Of a stretch of DNA of 64,000 nt, positions 44,636-56,790 are shown piece after piece (positions within the stretch are counted from its first letter, which is position 1; the number at the start of each line of letters is the position of its first letter). The translations under genes were made by a program, and so were the position numbers. Source of the DNA: Sternotherus odoratus (taxonomy: Eukaryota > Chordata > Testudines > Kinosternidae). Below the pieces are notes generated by a model. That model saw nothing but the letters and a program-made list of their open reading frames with translations, was not told the DNA's origin and did not search any database. The stretch covers positions 81,837,892 through 81,901,891 of the forward strand of contig JAVMKO010000001.1 of the NCBI GenBank assembly GCA_032164245.1, in the 5' to 3' direction.

Positions 44636-47600
44636 GTATGCAGTGTCAGTTCCAGAATGGGAAAACCAAAAAATTGCCATTTATTCAGTGCTTTTCCTCA
44701 AACTGTTTTAGGTTAGATTACCTGATGGCTCTCTTCCATCCCTAATATCTCATAAGTGCGTAGGTAATGTTGCTCTCGTCTCAGAGGTGGGCCACTTGTA
44801 CCCCAAAAGTGAGAGAATTATGAAAGCCCAATGGCTTTCACATCCCAGTGCAATGCTCCTACCTTTCCCCTCGGATATACTCTCTTGATAAATTTGTGTT
44901 TGTGAAGAGAGAAATATCCCCTCAGTCGCAACAAGGAGTAGCAATAGTTTATGGTGGCTTTCTTAAATGTTGTGACTGAACTTAGCCTAGTCATTTAGGG
45001 ATGTCCAGGCTTTACAAAGGGGCTAACTACTATGAGTTAATTCGCAATCAAATAAAAAAAAGGCTGAAATTATAGATAGGATTAGAATTCGTGGATACAG
45101 ATGAATTATCCCAGTTCAGGGAGGTGGTGGACTGGGGAGACGTTTTGGTTTTTTTAAGATGGCCATGTGCATGGGGGGTGCAGGAGGGCAGATCTAGGCA
45201 GGAGACATCCTTCGGCTGCTATGCAGCCATTTACTGAACAAAGACTTTCACCTTTTTCCTTGTTCCTTTCATCTTCTCATCGCCTGGAACTGGACAACAT
45301 GCTGGCAGATTATCCCAGGGAAAGCTTTATCCACCCCTTAAATCACTTGTTAAGATTTAACTTCCTAATAAAGAGCCTTATGGTGAGAGCCTTCAGTGCA
45401 AAGGGATGGATTTAATCTGCTAATGCTTTCAATTTTCCTTGTAGTTAGGTGCTTGGCTGCTATAAGCACAGTGAATTTAGTGCCAGCGATCGGAGGGACT
45501 GATGTAGGGCCAGCTCAAGTGTGGATGGGTGCACAGCATGTAGCACCCTTCACTCTGTGATGGGCCATGGCTGCACTGTTGGCAGCACTGGTCTCAACCT
45601 TGAGAGATGCTTTGAGCTCTGGTGTTCACAAGATGAATGGATTGTGTCTCAGCTGCACAGAAGGAAAGGGTACATTGACCATGCTTTCAATTCACTTCAA
45701 ACACCTTACTAAGCCACAGGGCAATGCAATCCTGGTCAATGAGAGATCATGACTGGAAATGAAACCCAAGGCAAGTGCAGAGCCATATAAGTAACCTCTA
45801 TGATACTGAGCTGTCTGTCCCATGTCTCACCCTAGGTCATTTTCCTTACTACTATGTGAACACAACACAGGAACTGGAATTTTAGTTTCCTGCCTGGCAA
45901 TGCAAAGCATAACTAAGAACTGCCAGCTCAGTGAGGGAGTTGAATGTTGGGAATGCAACCCAGATCTCCTGCATGGCAGTGCAGAGTGCGTCCTAGCTTG
46001 TCTGCTTTTTCCATGCGTTTATATTGTTCCTATCTTTGTCCAGACATTAAGAATGTTTGGTTTTTTTAAATGGAAATGAATAATGTGAGCCTTGACTCTG
46101 GACACAAGTTGCTGCCAACCCTCCTGTTCCTCTTCCATATTAGGAACCATCTCCACTGCATTGCGGGGAAGAGCTCTGTGTTTCATCGACTAATACAGGC
46201 TCCAGAGAGCCAAACGAACGAGAATAGGAGTTGGCATATGTGCTCTGGCAGGCTGAGGCAGTGGCACTTACTAGCCAATGGGGAGAGAATAGAAGCTCAT
46301 GTGGGAGGGAGTGTGGTGCTGGGTGCCAGCCGTGAGAGGGAGAATTGTTGTCAGGAGTCTTTGGAGGGAGTGTAACTGGGAGAGGTTGGATGATAGGTTG
46401 GCTAGCATGTAACTTTTGTACCAACTACGGAGAACAGTTGGCATGTCTGCACTAGCCATGTAACATAGTTAAAGGTGTGCAAGTGAACACTGCCAAGTAC
46501 AGTGCACAGAACTGGAGCTGGCCAGGAAGAGGTAAAGGTAAACTCCTTCAAGAAAACACATCAACACCTTAGTGGTGACAGTTGTGGCCAGGATTATTAA
46601 AACTGAAAGGATTCCAGTTGGTGGTAAGCCACTGTGTGTTTCATGGAAATCCAAGGGGAGTGAACAAAGTAGCCGAGGGCTTTCCTAGCCTATGTCTTGC
46701 ATGCTTAGGGCCTTGAATCTTTCTGCACTTATCCCTTTCTATTCCTCTAGTGGAATCTTAGTGTATGAAGCTATTTAGATTCTGTGGAATAGAGGCCTTG
46801 GGGTGTATTTGCTTTTAGCTTTACTCTTTGCTCAACACACTGAGCAGTCATGTGGGAACTGAGGGAAACTCACTGTGTTGCATTGTTAGTAGGATGCTTA
46901 GTTACTCAGGCCAAAGGTGGGTGTAAGAATACATAACACCAGGTAGATGATATTACCTTTCTGAATATACCCATAACTCACAGGCACTGTCCATCACACA
47001 TGCCAGGTATTACGTACGTGTGTTGCATGTGTGTTGTGTTGCATGTGTGCACTCAGATTCTCCCTCTTTCTCATTCTATCTTCTGGCCCATGGGACTGTA
47101 CTAAACTAGTACTGTGTAAAGTTGTCTTCGGGCCTCTAATGCTCTCCTTTCGCTGCAGCGGTCAAGAAGAGCAACTGCCCTCCCGTGTGTGCAACTGAGA
47201 TCCCAGACCCAACAGGCCTGCAGATTCCCCTGCTGTTGTGCTCTTAAGCCTGGACTCTAGGGGCATTTCAGGCATTCCTTTAAGCAGCGAAAAGAGACCT
47301 TCCCCTGATTTTAAAATCAGAGTTTGTGCTGGTGTCCATTTGGTGCAGTACACAGTCAGTTAGCAAAAAGGGGACGGGAGGAAGAGCTTAGAATTCCTGC
47401 GTTTCAGCCTGGCAGAGGCTGGGGTCGTTGCAGAAATGTTAAACTGAGAAGACAGGGTGTCATTTGTGCACTGGTTTTGGGTGGGTTACATCTGACTGAT
47501 AACGAGCCTGTGTGACAGTGTAATGAGTTTATCCAGCTTCTTCTCTTATGAGCTCGTCAGGCTCTGGCACACCAACCAGACAGGCTGATATGAGGAGGCT

Positions 47601-47725
47601 GACACTGGCAAAGTGAATTCATTAACAGAGTCTGGAGGCCTGAGTTCAAATGTCAGCTCTGGTCACAAATGAAATAAACTTCGGGAGTCAAGTTTCACTC
47701 CATACTGGACATTTCTCTACATCAG

Positions 47726-47872
47726 GGGTAATCAGTCATTTTTTGTCAAGGTCCATATTTCTTGTTCTGGGTACAGTCAAGAATAATAAGTAAATAAAAA
47801 TATTGTGGGGTTCTTTTAAAAGCGTCTGGTGGTTTGGGTTTGGCCTGTGGTCCCCCTATTGACTACTGCTCC
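47726..47872. mobile_element. Short hAT-type element
   Basis: The left end CAGGGGTAATCAGTCATTTT, followed by TTGTCAAGGTCCATATTTCT, and the right end GGCCTGTGGTCCCCCTATTG followed by ACTACTGCTC mirror each other imperfectly. It belongs to the same family as the element at 34785-36093. Borders are approximate to a few bases. Confidence 0.6.
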
Positions 47873-48917
47873 ACCTTGTAAAACCAGTGCATGTTCTGGC
47901 ATGATGGTGTTGTCAGCCATGGAGAAACCTGGGACTGAAATAATGTTTAGGCTATAGGTCAGGATTGAGAAGCACAGAAATGGAACTATGAATGGAGGAA
48001 CTTGCACATTAATTGCGCATATTATGCTTGAGTTTAATTTGTGGTATTGGCCCCTCACTTATTGAGGATCAGACCTCTTGTGCTGAGCTGTGTTTCCTGC
48101 CCGGTACTTGGGGTTATGAGTCTATTTCCAAATCATCTGGCCTTTCTTCCCAAATTATGCTCGAAGCACAGTTGAAAGAGCTGGATCAAAAATTGACAGG
48201 GACATCAGTTCAAATGTGGCTTAGCAAAACAACCTGCAGCAGAAGAGTCTGTTTCTGTGACTGATACCTTGCATCTCAGTTTGTCAGTGCTATGACTCTT
48301 GAGTTTTTATCTGTTTATAGAGGTAGACATAAAACAGCCTGAGGAGACTCAATCTGAGAGAGCCCAAGGTGGAGAGACTTATTTAGAGGAATGATTGACC
48401 ATCTAGTGAACTAAAATGGCTTTCTTGAGAGTAGAAAACAAGATTTCCCAATAAGGTGAACAAAACTGATGAAAGAAGCCATTTGAATAGTGGGAAGAAG
48501 CTCTCTGTCTGTGCGTGTGTGTGTATAGCTCTTTCTCTAGAAATATAGCTGTACGACATAGATGTATGTAAATTACTTCATAGGAAAGTTCCCAATGCAT
48601 CCTCATAAATGGCAGGTGTTGAGAGCTTGCCTTTCACATTATGTCATGAACTGGTACAATACAAAATCTAATTGTAGAGAGCAGTGTCTGAGTTAAGTCT
48701 CTGACCTACTGTCGCTTAAACACATTTAGTAAATGCAGCACATCCTCCAAAGGAATACAGATGTACTTTTTCATTGGAGAATGAGGAATCACAATTACAG
48801 TGGGATCCATGTACCCTAGTCAATGTGAATGGTAAAATAGGGACCAGACTTTCAGATTTCTGGTTGTATTCTGTGCATTTAAACATATGTTTTTGAATGC
48901 GCAAGGTTTTCCTAGGA

Positions 48918-49234
48918 CAGGGTGTTCCCAGGTTTTTTTTAATTATTATTTATTTATTTAATAGCCTGAACTGCGTCTTAACAGAAGGATTATCGCATGG
49001 ATATCTCCTCTCCAATTTTCTGTTGCATAGATTACCCCCTCTCCCACAAATAATAATGTAAAATCCCCATGGTAACTACAGCAATTGTGTACCTAGGAGA
49101 TTTAATATTAAGGAATTATGTAATGTTTACTTTTAGCTGTCTAATGCAGTTTAACAGGCGGAGGAGGAGCCATCACTATGTGACTAAGCAGCTCTCTGTG
49201 GCCCACTCCCCGGTCCAAAGTTTGGAAACCACTG
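48918..49234. mobile_element. Decayed hAT-type MITE
   Basis: The ends CAGGGTGTTCCCAGGTTT and CAAAGTTTGGAAACCACTG approximate the inverted repeat CAGTGGTTCCCAAACTTTG. The 8-bp flanks (TCCTAGGA and TCTTGGGG) agree at five positions, consistent with an old insertion. Confidence 0.6.
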
Positions 49235-49477
49235 TCTTGGGGCAGCTAAATATGAAATTTGGAACTTGAGAGCATGGTCTGACCATGAAGCAGATTAGTT
49301 CAGTTTTCCACACTTACAAACCACTGTTTAATGTCTAAGCTGGCTTGTGTGCCAAAACCTCTCTATCTGATAAAAGATGCATTTGGTCCCAAAAGACTTT
49401 CATGAAGGTTCTGGCTTGGTGACCATCAGAACAATCCTGTCTGGACACTGCATGTCACCATTGCATAAAAGAACATT

Positions 49478-49565
49478 TAATACATTCAGAGATTCCAAGG
49501 CCAGAAAGGACCCTTTGTAATCATCTGATCTGGCCTCCTGTATAACACAGGCCACAGAATTTCTC
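49478..49565 (-). mobile_element. Short antisense CR1-like fragment
   Basis: GATTCCAAGGCCAGAAAGGA, TAATCATCTGATCTGGCCTC and CTGTATAACACAGGCCACAG match the start of the longer antisense fragment at 28855. It is a short relic. Confidence 0.65.
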
Positions 49566-50644
49566 AAAATAATTCCTTTCTTCTTATATTCCTAGTGTGT
49601 TCTGAGTTGCATTTAAACATCCATATTGCCATCTCTGGAAATTGGGCTCCCTATTTGTAAGGTAAATAATACAAATAGAAATGGATTTGTTAATTTTAAA
49701 AATGAAATTTAGTGCTGTTGAAAAATGCCAATTGGTACTGGAAGTCCTCTGTCTTCAGAACAGGTACAGCCTGGGCAATGACAATTCAAGTTCCCACTCC
49801 CACTGCCCATGACAGTGTACTTCAACCTTAACTCGGAGGAACAACCTGTAGGAGTGAGAGGGCGTTCAGTGTCCATGGCCCTTTAAGTCGTTAACCTGCA
49901 CCTCTTCTTAAACTGCTTCCTAGAGTGTCTGTTATGATGTTAGCTTTTTTGATGTGAACATTTACCTATTGGAAGGTGGGCTGAGACCCTTCCACCCCAA
50001 CCCACCCCCCAAAAACCTCAACAAGAAACCTTCCATTTCTGTAGGCACATAGCCATCAAATAGTAGTGAATTTCAGTCACTGCCTTCAGTCATTCCACAA
50101 GCTGGCGAGTTAACCAGTTTCCTGATTTGGGGCCAGACTATAACTAGTAGAGTCTAAAAATGCTATAGCTCAACCCCAAATCTTATAAGCCAATCTAGTT
50201 CCCCTCTGAATACAGGCATTAATAGTTTACATTTTTCTGTCTGTTTTGTAAATAAACTGTACCCACAGTCTGCCCTTGTTCTTGGGCTACACAAAATTCT
50301 GAATCTTCTGTTTCCAAACATTTTAATTTTCCATAACTTGCATCTGAAGACGCAAGCGACGGAGAGAAACAAACTGTACTTTGTATTTATAGTCTCTGTG
50401 CTGGCTGATCTCTTGTTGTCAGTCTCACTATGTCTATTCACCCTATGTCTGCTCACCCAGGCAGATAAATATTCACTGTTGGCTCAAGCAGTATAGATCC
50501 TCTGCTTCTCCAAAATCTTAACTGAGACTCTAACTTGGGCGTGCGTCTGAACTGGCTGCTTCAGAACAGACCAGTATAGTTTGGGGCCATAAGCATAGTG
50601 CCAGGTGACCTTACCATCAATGTCTGCAGTGTTGTTGTACCTAT

Positions 50645-50800
50645 GGTGGTCCCAGAATATTAGAGAGACAAGGAAAGTGAGGTAATATTTTTTGTATTGG
50701 GCCAACTTCTGCTTGTGAGAGAGACAAGCTTTCAAACTTACACAGATCTCAGACTTGAAGAAAAGTCAAAAAGGGTCACCACCGTCTCTCTCTAATTACC
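50645..50800 (-). mobile_element. Penelope-like element 3' end, antisense, second subfamily
   Basis: The reverse complement reads GTAAGTTTGAAAGCTTGTCT, CTCTCACAAGCAGAAGTTGG, CTTTCCTTGTCTCTCTAATA and TTCTGGGACCACCATAGGTAC. This is a decayed version of a family whose 3' end reads GGGACCAACACGGCTACAAC. A GAAAGCTTGTCTC segment and the preceding AGATCTGTGTAAGT hairpin have the same layout as the hammerhead-like parts of the other Penelope copies, but the CUGANGA core has lost a base. Confidence 0.55.
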
Positions 50801-51194
50801 ATCAATCTAAATTATACAAACTAATGTGAGTGTGCAGGATGGGACTAAAACCATTTTAAAATCCAGAATCTTTGCACCAGCGTAAGTCTCCTTGTTGTTA
50901 TTGCCTCCTTGTTGGCAGCTGAGATTTAAGGAACATGAAGAGACTCTGCACCCCATTGTGCTGAAATGACAACAGGTTGTAGTAGGTATCTTGGCCTTGC
51001 GGAGCGAGAAGTCTAGTTACTCACTGTCAAATGTTGCTATCAGGCCAGAATGAAGTAACTGAGAGTTGGTGTCGGGAGGAGAAATTTGGTTTGTGAAGTG
51101 TGTGTGTGTTTGGTTTTGGGTTGTTTTTTTTCCTCCTGCTGATAATAGCCCTTCTAAATTAAACTGCCTCTTAGAATTGGTATGACAACTTGAA

Positions 51195-51390
51195 CCTTTA
51201 CATATTTCCTCTGTGTGTGTGTATATATATATATCATGCCTACTGTGTGTTCCATTCTATGTATCCGATGAAGTGGGCTATAGCCTATGAAAACTTATGC
51301 TGAAATAAATGTTAGTTTCTAAGGTGCCACAAGTACTCCTGTTCTTTTTACGGATATAGACCAACACGGCTACTACTCTGAAACCTGTTT
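51195..51390 (+). mobile_element. Penelope-like element 3' end
   Basis: The stretch includes GTGTGTTCCATTCTATGTAT, CCGATGAAGTGGGCTATAGC, GTTTCTAAGGTGCCACAAGT, ACTCCTGTTCTTTTTACGGA and GACCAACACGGCTACTACTC. It shares its layout and much of its wording with 33730-33877 and 63815-63980. A hammerhead-like segment spans 51261-51300 with an altered core (CCGATGA) and an imperfect stem II. Confidence 0.75.
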
Positions 51391-52917
51391 TTTATTATGT
51401 GACTCGGTAATTTTCTGCCACCAGTCTCCATTAAATGCTGCCTCTAAACAAGCTCCAGGCCTTTCCCTTTCATCAAGGAATGACCAAAAAAAGAAAAATA
51501 AGACCGTAGGAAGCCATTTCTTCCATTTGTATTTGCAGCTAAATATATGGCAATAGACAAATGGATCAAGCCAGTCTCATGCTGGCTGAAAGACTGAACC
51601 TCACTTTAGGGTCACAGACATTAGAAATGGGAAAGAACCATTAGGCTGATGAACCCATCCCCTTGCAAGTGCAGCTTATAGCTTTCAGAGAGGGAACATA
51701 TCTGACATTAGCAGGAAATTGTTGAATTCATGTAGAAGAATGTACCCTCCCACATTGGTGTTACCTGTCTCTGAGCTTGGGAGTCTTATCATAGTCAAGG
51801 TGTGGTTTGACAGAAGACCTCATCTCATTGTACAAAGCTAGCATGCTGTAAAATATTCTCTCTTGTATGGTGGCACGGCCATATGCAGGCACAGCTGCGA
51901 GGGATTTTTGAACAGGCCGCTGTATGACATAGTACAGGCTTAGTAAGACATGAGTTCCTGCCTCTAAAAGTGTTTGCATTCTCCTCAGTCCGCTAGTTCA
52001 CAGCCTCCTGGTTGAAACTTGTGCTGACATACCTCACTTCATAGAGTCTCTACACTTGTCATGCTTGGGAGGGATGGACAGAGGGTACCTGCCTATGTGG
52101 TGGGGCATGTGTCTACTTGCAACTGTTACCATCTGTTGAAGGAAGCACAGGGCTTGGAAATTTGCATTAGTGGGACTCCGGAGTATGCATAAATACAGAG
52201 AGATTCCCTTCAAAACTCAGTAGCGCTGGGGGAGTTAATGATTTCTGGGGGTTGTTTTGGAACATGAATTTCTAGGCACTGTTTGCACTGGTGATGGATG
52301 AGCCGCCATGTGTTCTGTCCTTTTCCTTGGACAGATTTGCCCGGGGAACAGAGGACTCTGATGGAGTCATAAAAATAAAACTGCCAAATAGCATGGTGTG
52401 ATTTAATCACAAGCTGACTGCATTAATTCTTCCCCTAGGGTGCACCACACATGTGTTTGGAGATGCATTTTGTCACGGGGTGAGGGGAGGGAAAGGCATC
52501 TGGAAGTAGTACGTTTTAGATACAGTATCTGTCAGGATGTTGTCTGTGTCTGATATTTGGGGGTGGGGAAACCATGGCTGATTGTAAATGGTGTATTCTA
52601 TTCAGTCTGGTGGGCTCTTATCGCTCTGCTGTCCCCTTCACTGCAACTTGTGAATAGAGATGCTTGCATAGCCATGCCTTTCCACTCTCCCCCTCACTGC
52701 TAGTTGATACCAAATGGACCACATTCATTTGTACTGCCTGCGTCGCTTAAGTGAAGCGAAATGGAAAGCTGCCGTTGCTTTGATCAGCATGCCGTGGCCA
52801 CAGTGTTCACTGTTAAGATGCTATTGTCAGTTCTGTATAGCTCGTATGTGTGTGTCCGAGGGAGACTTCTGGCTGAGAGATTTTCAGTGCTACTGATGCC
52901 CATTTTGTAGGTCTTTG

Positions 52918-53160
52918 GGACTATGTCTATACAGTAAAGAAAAATTGACGGTAGGCCCCTACCAGCCGACTGGGTCTGCGGGGATGTTTCATTGCTGTGT
53001 AGGCTTCTGGGCCCAGGCTCTGGGACCCTCCCACCTTTCAGGGTTCGAGAGCCTGGGCATCTACACAGCAGTGAAAGAGTCCCACAGCCTGAGCCCCAGG
53101 AACCCAAGTCAGCTGGCTCAGGCCAGCCATGGGTTCTTCTTTGCTGTGTAGACATACTCT
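52918..53160. mobile_element. MITE with TGTGTAGACAT ends
   Basis: The left end GGGACTATGTCTATACAGTA and the right end TTTGCTGTGTAGACATACTC are inverted repeats. Internally, TTTCATTGCTGTGTAGGCTT pairs with ATCTACACAGCAGTGAAAGA, and AGGCTCTGGGACCCTCCCAC is followed by AGCCTGGGCATC. The element is therefore an almost complete palindrome, typical of MITEs. Frames across it are not genes. Confidence 0.75.
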
Positions 53161-53326
53161 GGGAGGCTCCCAAGTCCTTGCTGCATAATGTGCAGGATGC
53201 TCTGGGTAAGTCCAGCAAGTGCTGGGGGAGCCCAGTCTTTGGTTAGGTCCCCTAGGAGGATTTCTTTGCACATTTGATAGACAAAATGGATGTCCAGCAT
53301 TAGTAAAACATTTGATTGTTCTAAGC

Positions 53327-53619
53327 CAGCGGTTCTCAAACTTTTGAGAACCGGGACCATTTTTCCTCTTCCTCGGCGCCGTGGCGGACCCTTGTATGTC
53401 CTCCGAAAAGCTGTCGAATCGAATACTTCCGCATTCGGCGGCTATTTTCGGCGGACATGCTGAGCACTTCCGAGAGCACTCTGCATGTCCACCGAAAAGC
53501 CGCCGAATGCGGAACTAATCAATTTGGTGGCTTTTCGGCGGCGGCAGGAGCTTGTCTCCTCCTCCCCCCCCCCCCCCCCCCCCCGGAGCAGTCGGCCACC
53601 CCCAGTTTGAGAAACCCCG
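53327..53619. mobile_element. hAT-type MITE
   Basis: The ends CAGCGGTTCTCAAACTTTTG and CCCCCAGTTTGAGAAACCCCG are inverted repeats with a perfect 8-bp duplication TTCTAAGC (53319-53326 and 53620-53627). The interior has several TTCGGCGG/CCGCCGAA inverted words and a long C run at 53563-53584. Confidence 0.95.
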
Positions 53620-54840
53620 TTCTAAGCTGTTAGGGCCTGGATATGTCCTTGCAAGTGTCTGAAACAGGCTGACTCTAGTCTTTGCTAGCCCTTTGAGTTC
53701 CAGCACAATAGGTTTTCACTACTGCTGTGGGTGAAGGAGAGAAGTAAGCCCACACCATGTGAGAGAGTGTGAAGCTGGGCTTAAGAAATTTACTAGACAT
53801 CCAGCCAAAGCATTAAACCTTCATCTGAGACAGGTGACAAAAGAAGGGGTGAATAGCACTCTGGTGAGTATCCTGTCATACCATTCACAGCTCCTGGAAA
53901 GGGACACAACAATAAAACTGATCAGATTATTATCAATTTCACTGTTCTGCTGGCAGGCATGAGTCAGTAAGTGCATTTTTCAAGGGATGGGTTCCCCCAT
54001 GCTGGGGTTAACAAAGTCATGACACAGCTTGTGGAATCTCCTGGAGGAGAGATTCAAATGGAGATTAAATAAGACTGGCATTTCAATTTCAATGTTAAAA
54101 CCTCCTACCAAGACATCTTCATTTGTGCCTCGATATCATCTGTGATGCAAAACAGGTTTAGGGGCAGCCATGTACATGTTGGCTACAGAGCCAAAAAAGG
54201 AGTGTGGCTCTTTTGAGTTTTGGTAGAGCTTAAAAATTGTGATATCTTTATTTAATATCTCAAAGTAAATATAAGAATGCATAGCCATTGTCCGTGGGCA
54301 GAACCATTTTAGTATAGGTCATATTTGGAGGTGGTACTTCTCTGAATGGAACACAGCAGAACAGATGCAGTTTTGCCTGCAGATGTATTGCTGACATCAC
54401 TCTGTTGGAAAGCTGCACCTCAGTCGTGGGATTTTGATGATTGCATCAACATGCTGCTATAAGAGATTAGAATAATATTACTACTTGCCAGCATCAGGAC
54501 AAAAAAGAAGACCCACCTCTTCACTGTAGCTTTCCCATGGTAACAAAGGGGAAGAAAAGCCAAGGGAAAGAGAGGAGAAACTACTTTAAAAAGAGAAACC
54601 TACTAAGCTAAAAGATTATAGTGGGGGAGGAGGGGAGAGGAAGAAGACTGAGATCATCTTATTATTTGCTCACGGAAAGGAGGGAGAAATAAAAGATCAG
54701 TTGTTTGTTGGGTTTATCAAACTTAGTGTGTAACAGTTACAAGTGTGGTGTAAATACGTAGGCAGAGACAACCTCATAACGGTGGGTCAGAATTTATATG
54801 ACTTCTCTTCACTTCTCTTTTTGTCACTCTTTGATTTCAG

Positions 54841-54987
54841 CAGACAGAAGGAGCGGCACAGACAGATGGACAGCAGCCACAGACACAAAGCAGTGAGACT
54901 ACCGAGAGCAAGTCCACTCCAAAGCGGCTTCATGTCTCTAACATTCCCTTCCGCTTCCGGGATCCAGACCTCCGACAGATGTTTGGG
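54841..54987 (+). CDS. RBFOX2: RBFOX2 coding exon 3 (residues 85-133, start of RRM)
   Basis: The exon of 147 nt encodes 49 residues, phase 0 on both sides. It begins [20 protein letters not shown], then [20 protein letters not shown] and LRQMFG. The RRM begins here: LHVSNI (residues 114-119) is RNP2, and the IPFRF loop contains the phenylalanine that is conserved in Fox proteins and contacts RNA. The donor GGG|GTAAGT is consensus. The remaining RRM exons (starting QFGKILDV in known RBFOX2) lie outside the window. The acceptor reads TTTCAGCAGACAG, a tandem NAGNAG; use of the second AG would remove Q85. Confidence 0.97.
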
Positions 54988-55534
54988 GTAAGTTACTGAA
55001 GCCTTTAAGGAATAATAGACTACTTCACTACAAGTACAGTATGTGGTGACACTGGTAGTGTGTCCATGACAGGAAAAAAGGCGTTTTTACTACAGGTTAG
55101 TTAATGTGGTAAACTCCCAGTGTGACCATGGAAATTTGTAGTTTTCACACGTTAGCAGGGTGAGGTAAGCACTAGCTAGGGTTTACTTCTACTTGCTATC
55201 ACTTGTCCTTTCTGCATTAAGATTTTATCATGTGTTAGCAAACAATTGATACAATTCTGCATTGTTGCCTAGTGAAAATAAGGTTTCAGAGCTAAGGTTG
55301 ATTTAGTGTTTCCATTCTAGAGCATTTCCATTTCTGAAACATTTAAGGTCTTCCTTATGATCCATTTTTGGGATCTTATGAAGAGATTCCTATGAAGAAA
55401 TTGGCCAGATAATATTTGAGGAGCCATTGGGAGGGGATAGTATTTTTAAAAGTGTATAACATACCCATTGTTTATTATTTGACCGTATCTTTTAGCCTGC
55501 TCCCATGTCTTCCCAGCCTTTGTATATTACCTAT

Positions 55535-55605
55535 CTTTTTAGATTGTAAGCTTGTTGGGGGCAGAGACTGTCTTCATATGTATGGCCAGGGACTAGTCCA
55601 CCATG
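55535..55605 (+). mobile_element. Short sauropsid repeat fragment (GATTGTAAGCTTGTTGGGG)
   Basis: TTTTTAGATTGTAAGCTTGT, TGGGGGCAGAGACTGTCTTC match a very common retroposon tail in reptiles and mammals ('attgtaagctc..ggggcagggactgtct'). Only about 60 bp are recognisable. Confidence 0.5.
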
Positions 55606-56054
55606 GACACACAAAAATTCAAAGGATGATACAAGGCTTTGCAAGAGCTATGCTTCAAGTGAACTGTCCATACAATCTGCAGGAACCTTTGGCTTGTTGG
55701 TTGCTCATCTTGTGTAGCTGACAGTGCACTAGTGTTGTCTGAAAATAGTTTGGTGTAATTAAGTTTTTTGTTTTAACAAAATATAGGGAATTCTATTTAA
55801 TAAAACAAAATAAAATTTGGTTGCATATTAAGACTGCAAACTGAAGAACTCAAGTCAGAATACAATGTTAATTTGATATTGTTCCTTGAGCGTGTGTGTT
55901 AAATCATTTCTAACCGCCCCATTGCCTATTACTGGTTCTGCAGGACTCTTGCTTCAGTCATTATAAGCTTGAACAATATTCAGTGAATGAGGCAGATGTC
56001 CTATGAAACCATACCTAATTCACATCAGAAATGTATCCTGATGCGAAGGAAAGA

Positions 56055-56790
56055 TAAGAATAGTTAGAGGTCAATTTGGCTCCATCAAGAGTTCTTTAAT
56101 GACCTGAAAATCAAAAATGAATTCTACAAAAATAATGACAAATTACTAAGGAGAAGTATAAAAGAATGGCACGAGCATGTCAGCACAAAACGGAAAGGCT
56201 AAGGCCCTTAGCCTTTGAGTTACACCCAGAAGGGGACATAAGGCAACAAGGAAAAGATTTTTGAACACATTAGGAGCAAGAGAAAGACAAAGGAAAGTGT
56301 AGACCCATTACTTAGTGGGGAAGTAACATTAATAACTGATGGCATCAAGAAAGCTGAGGTATTTAACGCCTAATTTGCTTCAACCTTCACTAAAACAATA
56401 ATTGTGACTGGGTACTCAACACAATTAATATTAACAAGGGGGAAGGAGAAGGAATGTTACCCATAATAGGAAAAGAACATGTTAAAGACTAGTTAGATAA
56501 ATTTCATGAATTCAAGTTGTAAGGTCTTGCTGAAATTGATCCTAGGATACTTAAGGAACTACTAGATGAAGCAATCTTGGAACTATTAACAATGATCTTT
56601 GAGAATTCTTGGAGGATGGGTGAAGTCCCAGAAGACTGGAGAAGGGCAAATATTGTATCTCTTTTTAAAAAGGGGAACAAAGAGGACCCAAGGTCGTATA
56701 GACCAGTCAGCCTAACTTTGATACCTGGAAAGATGCTGGAACCAAATTATTAAACAATCAATTTGTAATCATCTGAAGGAGGATAAAGTG
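56055..56790 (+). mobile_element. Old CR1 LINE, internal ORF2 fragment
   Basis: The reading near 56540-56760 gives an EILEDPRRLK-type piece and then the block AATTCTTGGAGGATGGGTGA, AGTCCCAGAAGACTGGAGAA, TTTTTAAAAAGGGGAACAAA, GTATAGACCAGTCAGCCTAA. This parallels DDWKKANVVPIFKKG...YRPVSL in the younger copy at 21628. The + strand upstream (56160-56420) matches a more 5' part of CR1 ORF2. It is broken by later insertions from 56790, and its 3' tail reappears at 57440-57535. Confidence 0.8.

Larger units (their letters stand above)
44636..54840 (+). other. RBFOX2: RBFOX2 intron 2 (10.2 kb)
   Basis: The intron begins GTATGC and ends with a long pyrimidine tract and TTTCAG at 54835-54840. It lies between codons 84 and 85. 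Sequence from 44636 to about 47720 contains no repeat or exon that I can identify. Two TGCATG motifs, the RBFOX binding word, occur 16 nt apart at 47024-47029 and 47040-47045. Confidence 0.93.
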
